Position numbers and translations under genes: made by a program. The notes under the pieces were generated by a model, which did no database searches, was not told the DNA's origin, and saw only the letters and a program-made list of their open reading frames with translations. Below are positions 9,030 to 14,602 of a stretch of 14,602 nucleotides of DNA, piece after piece. The DNA comes from Terana coerulea (Eukaryota > Basidiomycota > Agaricomycetes > Polyporales > Phanerochaetaceae): the NCBI GenBank assembly GCA_024811115.1, contig JAKOGH010000241.1:1-14602 (forward strand), written 5' to 3'. The stretch's first letter is position 1; each line of letters opens with the position of its first letter.

Positions 9030-9216
9030 TCCCGCCTGTTAAGTCAGCTAAGGCATACCTCAATGCTGCGAGTGCAGGATTCGAACTACGAGTCTCAAGT
9101 TGACATAAGCGCTCGTCAGAAACTGACGAAGGCGACGCCCCCTCCGCCGTTGGGGAGACGCCAGACCCTCCTGACGGAGTTCCCAAATCCGGAAGGAGGG
9201 GATGGGGACGAGACTA
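9030..9216 (-). repeat. Right terminal inverted repeat of the MULE element
   Basis: Reverse complement of 8498-8684 with four base differences, three of them within the inner 30 bases. It includes the same hairpin and B-box-like motif. Confidence 0.85.
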
Positions 9217-9225
9217 CATCCATGC
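9217..9225. repeat. 9-bp target-site duplication, right copy (CATCCATGC)
   Basis: Exact direct repeat of 8489-8497. Removing 8498-9216 and one copy restores a continuous empty site. Confidence 0.85.
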
Positions 9226-9814
9226 CTGAAATCAGCACTGGCCGAAGCTGGCTGAGGGAGGCCCATGCGCGTCTATTTCCAAATTGGGCGAAATGCTTCA
9301 CCTCTCCAAAGCGCTCGCGACCCGGTGCAGACTATATACAAGGTTTGGATCGACTGTCATCCGACGGTTTATAGTCAGCTACGGAGACTAGAGATCAAGG
9401 TCACCAAAGAGGAATTGGATTGCACAAATAAGGCATCTTTCCTGCCAACATTAGCTCGCACAGAAACCAGCCGCCCCTCATGACACGATACCGTACTGGC
9501 AGTCAGATGACGCGTGCGAAGACGTACAGAGACTGAGAAAGACAGCATATAAAGACGGGAGGATTCATAGACTGTAGTGAGTAAGAAACAGATTTGAATG
9601 AATTTGTTACTCAAAGGACATTAGCATAGTGATACGAGCAACCTAGACTCGTGACCAGCCTACGTGGTAAGAGGAGGAGGGATGTACCAAGGGGAGAGTC
9701 ACCGATGGTACGCGAATTACTTACCTGGTCACTCTTTCGTGCCCGGGCGGCTGGTTCGAGCCTACGAGCAATCTACCAGAGCCTTGACAGAGTCCAGACT
9801 CCAGACCGTGCCAC
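9226..9814. other. Gene-poor stretch, nothing recognised
   Basis: Only short ORFs of fewer than 105 codons are present, with no recognisable motif. A GGTTCGAGCC string near 9750 resembles a tRNA T-loop, but no cloverleaf can be drawn around it. No tandem repeat or transposase was seen. Confidence 0.5.
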
Positions 9815-10075
9815 CGTGCCAATTCAGGACCACATCACGTGCCATTTCTCACGGCAAAGAAATCAGTGGGGCCCAAGTCTAAAGCCTAAGTAATCAATTT
9901 ACTGCAAGCAGGCGGAAAACTTGCTCAAGCAAAGGTTCATAAAGCTCGTGTATTACTTCGATATTATCAATGCGTTGTGGTATTACAGTACGTGCGAGAT
10001 GGTGTCATACAGCGTCATACGTGGGTAGCTAGCATCGAGCATCGTCTGGCAGGGCTGGTCGTTATAGCGGTGTAT
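9815..10075. repeat. Dispersed duplicated block, copy 2 (downstream of the opsin-like gene)
   Basis: This is a diverged, shorter copy of 1735-2045, in the same order and orientation. It shares TTCAGGACCACATCACGTG, CTGCAAGCAGGC, GCTCAAG, AGCTCGTGT, GTAGCTAGCATCG and GGCTGGTC. Some similarity extends left to about 9775 (CCAGAG...CCAGACTCCAGA). It ends about 115 bp from the stop of the opsin-like gene and carries no gene of its own. Confidence 0.6.
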
Positions 10076-10190
10076 AAAAGGTTAAACTGATCCTATTGTA
10101 CAAAGAAGCAGCGTTGGTAGCGTAGCATGACTTACCCGAGAGTTGAAATGCAACAACGCGGAATGGAGGTATCGGGTGTCCAGACAATGG

Positions 10191-11304
10191 TTATACAACA
10201 TGGCCAGCTCCAGCATTCGGCGCGGTCATGCCTGCGCCAGTGCCCATGCCACCGCCGGTGCCCATGCCAGTGCCTACGCCTGGCGCACCAACGCCCGCTC
10301 CAGTGTGGCCATGCTTCTCGCCAGTGAGACCTGCGCCATTCCGGTACCCCGACCCGGTGCCGTACTGGCCGTCGGTGTACTTGCCGCTGTGGAAATGGAA
10401 GAGGCCATAGTCGACGCGGCGGATGCTCCAGACAAAGTAGTAGAGGAAGACGGGGCCGAGGAGGATGTCGAGGACGCCGTACCAAACCATCTCGCCGTTG
10501 GGCGAGATGCGGTTGCCGCTCTTCGGACAGGCCCCATGCGATGGGGTAGATCATCGTGAGGAAGGCGACGTAGCCCGCGCCGCGGACGTAGTTCGACCGT
10601 ACGCCGGCGCCAGCGTTGAAGCCCGTGCGAGGACCGTGGCCGAGGAGCACGGACCTATTGAATGGGTGAGCACCGAGACAATATGACAATAGAATGAGCG
10701 ACTAACCAGATGTATGCAAGCGCAGCGACTCCGAGGACGAAGAAGCCCCACTTGTAAGAGGTCGCCGTGAGTGCACCGACGAGGCCACAGACAACTGCGA
10801 CCCAGGCAAAGAAGGCGGTAGTGAGGATGTCGGAAAGGGAAAGGCCGGTAGAGAATAGCAAGAGCGTGAGGAGCACGGGGAAGTTGATGAACCACTGGAT
10901 GTAACGAACAAACTGTGAAGGTACGGTCAGCACCTCAAGAGGTAAGTATGCAGATCAATGCCGCTGACCCAGATTTGGCGGTTGCCTCCGGTGCTACGGT
11001 TAAATTCCGTGTTGACAGGGGTCGCGCCGAGGTCGGACGCCATGGCGTAGTACGCCACGGTGGAAGTGGTGAGGATGATGATGGCCAGGTTGTGGAAGAA
11101 CCGAGTTCCTCTCAGCCGCTATATGCAAAGCATAAGCTTATGTCTCTCGGACGAACGTGCACAACGTACCCTGGATCCCCAGAAAATGAGGCCAAGGTCT
11201 GATAATGCCATGACGGCAAAAACCGCCCACAACCAGTCGCTACCCCCAGCGGTGATGTGGCGCTGGGCATTGGGTGGGTTCTTGTCGAGACTCGATCCTG
11301 CCAT
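10191..11304 (-). CDS. Opsin-related seven-helix membrane protein (Hsp30/YRO2-type), frameshifted in last exon
   Basis: Exons 11304-11170, 11118-10969, 10912-10707 and 10654-10191; three GT-AG introns of 51-56 nt in correct phase. The start MAGSSLDKNPPNA..HITAGGSDWLW is typical of fungal opsin-like proteins. Helices fall at about 23-44, 52-75, 96-121, 122-145, 146-168, 186-207 and 217-243. Against bacteriorhodopsin, helix C reads RYIQWFINFP, so the Asp85 proton acceptor is Gln and Asp96 is Leu. Helix G reads LDILLGPVF, so the retinal-binding Lys216 is Gly. It therefore should not bind retinal and belongs with stress-related opsin-like proteins. One extra base near 10520 (GAAGAGCGGC where GAAGGCGGC is expected) breaks the frame after LSE. 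The intended frame resumes with SGNRISPNGEMVWYGVLD, includes helix G and ends in a Gly/Met-rich tail. Without correction the frame runs to 10132 with an Arg/Pro-rich tail (337 aa). Whether this is a mutation or a sequence error is open. Confidence 0.8.
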
Positions 11305-11419
11305 GGTTGAATATTCAGCGGGTCTTCGTTAGGACGTTAGGGGTCGTGTAGAAACACTCCGCACGGTTGGGTCGAGGTACAGTGTGGGTGATTAGCCGCT
11401 GCCGACTGCACTCTCGCAG

Positions 11420-11427
11420 TTATATAA
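11420..11427 (-). promoter_or_regulatory. TATA-like box of the opsin-related gene
   Basis: TTATATAA, palindromic, lies 116 bp upstream of the predicted ATG at 11304. The spacing suits a fungal TATA element with a short leader. It is the clearest TATA box next to a gene in this window. Confidence 0.45.
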
Positions 11428-11900
11428 GATTCCTTTTGAATTGCCTGGGAATATAACGGAGGATGTTCATGACGCGTTGTCTCCTCGATGACCTACGATG
11501 ACGGAAGGACGGACACGGAGCGCGCATGGGCCTTTCACAGCGATTCAGATTCATGGCTGAGTGAGGACCAAAGTAAGCCCGCCGTCGAGATGGATGTCGC
11601 AAAGCCACCAAGTATAGGTTCCGTCGAGCGGCGACGTCGATCATGACGCGACGCGGTGGGGCACCAGTTCGGGTATGCGCGCGCCCGTGGCGTGCAGAAC
11701 GCGGTCCAGACCGTTTCACCGCTGCCTCGTTCATACCTGTTCCGCAGCTCAATGCGCTATGTCAAAGACATAAGACCGCTTTGGCCAATTATTCTCACCT
11801 GGCGTGACTTCACTCGGGCGGGACACGCAACAGCCCGTCCGATCATCCGTGTCTGTGGTGTCTTCCAAAAGTAAACGGGGGAACTGTTGAGTGTGAAACA

Positions 11901-12467
11901 TTACTGAAACAGCATAACAATGGTCAAATGGCTATAATACCTTAGGGGGTCAGCACTTACCAACATGCCAGGCGAAGACAATATATCCCGCAGGACACCG
12001 ACCGTCCCCGCCCCGTCCCTTCGCTGCGCTGGAGGGGCGGCTCGAGGGACAACGGGCGGCGGCTGTTCAGCCAAGGGCCAGATCTGAACCGCTACTGCTG
12101 CGGTCAATGGTGGCGGCGGTGACGGCAGCAAAGTGTTGGGACAGCCCGAGTCGCGATCGGCTGCCTGATCGCCTTCCATCAGGCCAACGTGGTGCGGCTG
12201 CACCAACGCGGGCGGACTCAGACCCACCGTCGCTTCCTCCGGGAGCCCATCAGCACGGTCTGCACCGGCTGCTGAGCACTGGCGTGACTGAGCCTGCGGT
12301 TGCGTCTGCTGCATCGTCGGCAATCCCTGTGGGTGCCGCACACCGAGCTGTTGCGTCAGCGGGGGTGTTGAAGGACTTTGTAGAAACAGATTCCAAAGAG
12401 GGGAAGCGGAACCTAGCGGAGCTTCGAAATCGAGCCCGGCGTTTGCCGAGCTTCGCCACAACGCCAT
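11901..12467 (-). CDS. Hypothetical Pro/Gln/Ala-rich protein, 169 or 188 aa
   Basis: From ATG at 12467 the frame stays open for 169 codons to a strong donor, GTAAGTGCTGAC, at 11960. An acceptor (GCTGTTTCAG) ends at 11904, and the next codon is TAA (11903-11901). The 57-nt intron is a multiple of three and lacks a stop, so retention adds 19 residues and uses the same stop. The protein is low in complexity: MALWRSSANAG, then QQTQPQAQSRQ at about 50-60 and LPSPPPPLTAAVAV near 113-126. This resembles an activation or linker region, but no domain is recognisable. Overlapping ORFs exist in other frames, so coding status rests mainly on the donor site and length. Further GTGAGA and GTATGA donors with CAG/TAG acceptors at about 11640-11830 hint at more exons that I could not join in frame. 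Confidence 0.3.
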   Translation of the reverse strand: MALWRSSANAGLDFEAPLGSASPLWNLFLQSPSTPPLTQQLGVRHPQGLPTMQQTQPQAQSRQCSAAGADRADGLPEEATVGLSPPALVQPHHVGLMEGDQAADRDSGCPNTLLPSPPPPLTAAVAVQIWPLAEQPPPVVPRAAPPAQRRDGAGTVGVLRDILSSPGMLVSADPLRYYSHLTIVMLFQ

Positions 12468-12480
12468 AGAAGGCACTCAC

Positions 12481-12833
12481 ATGACGTGATCTAAAAATAC
12501 TTAAGCTCGCGTTCCTTGTTCTGTTTTTACCATACTGGTAAACTAGATACGTGCCGGCTCCACCGACAAAACCTTGCTTGGTTTGTACAGGTGTAAACGT
12601 GTGCTGGTTAAACAGGGGAACAGCCGTGGAAAGGATGGGCGTCAGGCAAACGCCGTAGGACGAAAAGTGGCTTCACATTAAAGGTTTTCACAGTTACCTT
12701 GCAAGCAAGGTGATATCAAGGATGTCCTGTCGAGGATACACAATGTATTTACTATGCATCACCCCAGTGGTAGGCAGGAGCAGAGTCTTCACAGCACTAA
12801 TATTCCAGAGGATCCTATGTCGCTTCCTTTGCT
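12481..12833. other. Intergenic stretch with several perfect hairpins
   Basis: No gene seen. Two perfect short hairpins stand out: TTTACCA TAC TGGTAAA (12526-12542) and ACCTTGC AA GCAAGGT (12696-12711). The second shares its CCTTGC core with a looser palindrome (AAACCTTGCTTGGTTT) near 12570. The region lies 3' of the gene ending at 12834, so some of this may fall in its 3' transcript end. Confidence 0.4.
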
Positions 12834-13642
12834 TCATGCGCCAGGCCGGTAAGCCAAATAAGCAGTGAGTTGAACGTGGTTGACGACATGTTCGCCAATA
12901 CTATCCGTCAGCTGGTCAATATATGCTTTCAACACAGGATCTCCCTCCAGAGCCACTCGATGGTACTAATTGTCATTGTGAGCCCTGAGACGGCATGTTA
13001 AGTTAGCACGGAGCCCGACTCACATCGGACTTGTCCCACCCAGTCAAGAGCAGCCACTCATCCTTCTCGACTGCCTTGCCGAACGTGCCGCCGTGACACT
13101 TCGTGCACAGGATATGTTCTTTAGTGGGGGTACGACGCCGTCCTCCGCGGATTTACCGTCCTTGATCGTGTAGATGTGGAAGAACGAGGTCGACGGGGCG
13201 TTCAGGGCCGAGGCCGGTGACGAGCGCACCGGGACGTGGAACATGGTGAGGCGGGTCAGGTCGCCGTCTTCGATGCACAGCTTCAAGGCGTCGAGGACCC
13301 GCGGGTAGGCCTCTTTGTCGGCGATGAGAGCCTTGTGGTCCTCAAGTGTCGTCCAGACTGTGTGCATCGTTACAGGTTAAAGGCTGAAGAGAGCATAGAG
13401 CACGTCGGGTACTCGCCTAGCACGAGCTTGAGCGTCTTCCTGTCCTCGACTTCCAGACCATGGTAGAGCCTGCGGCACCACGCGGTCGGGTGAGAACTCT
13501 ACATGATACGAGCTGAAGGTGAATTCTGTTACCCTTCAAACCCCTTGGTATTCTTGACTAAGTCACCAAGTCCATTGAGCACCGATGGATCTTGAATATA
13601 TGCGTCGGAAGCGGGCGCGTAAACGACCTCAAGTGTGACCAT
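12834..13642 (-). CDS. Dimeric alpha/beta-barrel (ABM-like) protein with a frame break
   Basis: Exons 13642-13533, 13469-13417, 13357-13024 and 12965-12834. The start is MVTLEVVYAPASDAYIQDPS. Two ferredoxin-like halves are visible: GFEGLYHGLEVEDRKTLKLVLVWTTLEDHKAL (about 34-65), then, after a beta strand near LTRLTMFHVPV (about 93-103), FFHIYTIKDGKSAED and CHGGTFGKAVEKDEWLLLTGWDKSD before the C-terminal YHRVALEGD...VQLTAY. This is the pattern of monooxygenase-like dimeric barrel proteins common in basidiomycetes; no substrate can be assigned. Intron 1 (63 nt) and intron 3 (58 nt) are GT-AG. Intron 2 (59 nt) has a GCGAGT donor, so it is a GC-AG intron. In exon 3, one base is missing near the C run at 13126-13130. 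Adding one C, or splicing a 38-nt intron (GTCGTA...CGAAG), restores frame. Confidence 0.7.
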
Positions 13643-14023
13643 CGTTGCTCTTCGGTGTGCTGGATGAGGAGGGGATAATTGGGGTGTGGTGATGACATCC
13701 CACCGTCGCGGATGGGCAGCCTCTTATAGAGGATTGGACTGTATTGGCTGTGGGGGCCAAGCAAATATCTTCTAGTACCGCTATAGGGGCCCATGATACC
13801 CACGTCATCGTCGTGGGCTGGTTACAGCAAGTTCATCGCTCTGTAGAAGGATTGCAGTTAGGGATTCATCCAGAGCATACCAACACCCGAGCGTACTTTC
13901 GAAACTAGCTTTTTCGCAGTCTGTCCTGGTTGGTTTGTTCACCGTGCTTTGGTTGAGTGTCCGGACTGATGAGAACTCGACATGGTTGCAAGATTGAAGC
14001 TGAGCGTCTGCGATCAGGAACAT

Positions 14024-14035
14024 CATGACGTCATG
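14024..14035. promoter_or_regulatory. CRE-type palindrome (CATGACGTCATG)
   Basis: A 12-bp perfect palindrome contains TGACGTCA, the classic site for bZIP factors of the ATF/CREB class. It lies between two divergently transcribed genes, about 380 bp from the ATG at 13642 and about 350 bp from the ATG at 14384, so it could serve either. Confidence 0.4.
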
Positions 14036-14066
14036 AAGTTCTCCCATGGACACCTAACCCCAAACC

Positions 14067-14238
14067 TATGGCGTACCATTTGTACAAACATTAGCGCCTT
14101 TGGGTCTATTTCACGGTGGCTTTGAATGTGATCACGGCGAGCTCTGAGTGTTGTTTACGGGTTACTTACTCATTTCACGGCGGGACTTCAATTTGTATCA
14201 CGGCGCTAATATTTGTACAAACGGTAACTTACGCCATA
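14067..14238. mobile_element. TA-flanked miniature inverted-repeat element, 168 bp
   Basis: The ends CTATGGCGTA (14066-14075) and TACGCCATAG (14230-14239) are perfect reverse complements. After a short mismatch they continue with TTTGTACAAAC.TTAGCGCC against its complement (14202-14224), giving arms of about 32-37 bp. Read as a TA target duplication, the element proper is 14069-14236. Inside are four related motifs, (T/A)TCACGG(C/T)G, near 14109, 14130, 14174 and 14197. TA duplication and small size suggest a Tc1/mariner-type MITE. It ends about 145 bp before the start codon of the gene at 14384. Confidence 0.7.
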
Positions 14239-14383
14239 GCACTTGACTGCAGACACTTTACTTACTTTGACCTTTTCAACATCTCTCCCGTTTCCTTCCC
14301 TACTCATCACTCTCTGCGCAACCTGTGTAGGCAAAAGCGCATCTTATGACCATTTGACGCGAACGCACGGCTCTCCACGCGCG

Positions 14384-14602
14384 ATGTCGACCGTCGTCAA
14401 CATCTTGCACCGCGACCTCTCATCCAAGATTGTCCTTCCCACCACCTCCTCGCCGGCCAGCACCCCATGGACCGACTCAGCGTCGCACGACGCTCTCCGA
14501 ACATACTTTCTCGAGCTGAACCCGCCAGTCACACTCGAAGACGCGCGGAAATGCATCGACGCGCTGCACAGTCTCGAGTTCATCGGGGCGTTCACGGGCG
14601 GG
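14384..14602 (+). CDS. Unidentified protein, 5' end only (runs off the right edge)
   Basis: From ATG at 14384 the frame is open for 73 codons to the window end with no stop and no good donor. It begins MSTVVNILHRDLSSKIVL, passes a Ser/Thr/Pro stretch (TTSSPASTPWTDS) and continues with ARKCIDALHSLEFIGAF. Codons are G/C-ending and well balanced, and the ATG follows a long CT-rich leader (about 14270-14330: TCTCCCGTTTCCTTCCCTA), as expected for a fungal gene. Amphipathic helices are plausible near residues 36-47 and 52-68. I do not recognise the family from this fragment. Confidence 0.6.
   Translation, partial: MSTVVNILHRDLSSKIVLPTTSSPASTPWTDSASHDALRTYFLELNPPVTLEDARKCIDALHSLEFIGAFTGG

Larger units (their letters stand above)
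8498..9216. mobile_element. Non-autonomous Mutator-like (MULE) element, 719 bp, long TIRs
   Basis: The terminal inverted repeats are 8498-8684 and 9030-9216, each 187 bp, with no indels and four mismatches by my reading (about 98% identity). They start TAGTCTCGTCC and end GGACGAGACTA; weaker complementarity continues inward to about 8710 and 9003. A perfect 9-bp direct repeat flanks the whole element. Long TIRs with 9-11 bp target duplications are characteristic of the Mutator superfamily. The AT-rich interior (about 8713-9002) has no transposase or other ORF of note, so mobilisation would need a partner elsewhere. The near-identical arms and intact target duplication point to recent insertion. 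ORFs inside the arms mirror each other and are not genes. Confidence 0.85.

Noticed and set aside
8528..9186. Two near-identical ORFs facing each other (MGTPSGGSGVSPTAEG...)
   Set aside because: They are the same arm of the inverted-repeat element read in opposite directions. Their starts and ends are arbitrary and there is no codon support.
9735..9765. Possible tRNA (GGTTCGAGCC string)
   Set aside because: No matching acceptor, D or anticodon stems can be drawn around it.
10132..10327. Plus-strand ORFs over the opsin-like gene and the Arg/Pro-rich reading frame ending at 10132
   Set aside because: The plus ORFs are antisense shadows of the Gly-rich tail. The Arg/Pro-rich tail is the out-of-frame reading after the frameshift.
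11420..11752. 110-codon basic minus-strand ORF upstream of the opsin-like gene
   Set aside because: It begins at TTG, is Arg-rich with no recognisable motif, and spans the probable promoter.
13805..14053. 82-codon minus-strand ORF next to the dimeric-barrel gene
   Set aside because: There is no recognisable motif, it begins with GTG, and it lies in the presumed shared promoter. It could be a small gene but nothing supports it.
1..14602. CRISPR arrays, rRNA genes, riboswitches, bacterial operons
   Set aside because: No regularly spaced direct repeats or rRNA-like sequence were seen, and the intron-rich genes show this is fungal nuclear DNA.

Overview
The window looks like nuclear DNA of a mushroom-type fungus (Agaricomycetes, Basidiomycota). 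The evidence is genes broken by many introns of about 47-71 nt with GT-AG borders, GC-rich codons in the conserved genes, pyrimidine-rich stretches before start codons, and protein families typical of that group. There are no bacterial-style operons. Exon models were assembled by hand from splice borders, reading phase and paralogue comparison, so they are predictions.

Layout. The left half (1-7100) is a tandem array of one gene family on the minus strand. Copy C is cut by the left edge (79-1), copy A spans 4049-2350 and copy B spans 6843-5152. A and B are intact eight-exon genes (431 and 430 aa) with the same seven coding introns. The product has two beta-sandwich-like ectodomain repeats, a Ser/Thr/Pro linker, one transmembrane helix with an RRR stop-transfer, and a Pro/Ser-rich tail of about 95 residues. 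A mitochondrial ribosomal protein gene, bL31m (1742-1275, minus), sits between copies C and A. A degenerate unidentified ORF cluster lies at 506-1076.

The middle (7100-10100) has no convincing gene. It holds a 719-bp element (8498-9216) with 187-bp terminal inverted repeats, 98% identical, inside a perfect 9-bp direct repeat. That is the signature of a non-autonomous Mutator-like transposon. A roughly 260-300 bp block at 9815-10075 is a diverged copy of the DNA upstream of bL31m.

The right part (10100-14602) holds four items. An opsin-related seven-helix protein (11304-10191, minus) lacks the retinal lysine and carries a +1 frameshift between helices F and G. A Pro/Gln/Ala-rich hypothetical exon lies at 12467-11901 (minus). 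A dimeric alpha/beta-barrel-like gene (13642-12834, minus) has a probable GC-AG intron and a frame break in a C run. An unidentified gene starts at 14384 (plus) and runs off the right edge. A 168-bp TA-flanked miniature inverted-repeat element lies between the last two.

The genes do not form an obvious pathway. The coherent biological unit is the tandem expansion of the membrane protein, and the window is otherwise shaped by small transposons and segmental duplication.
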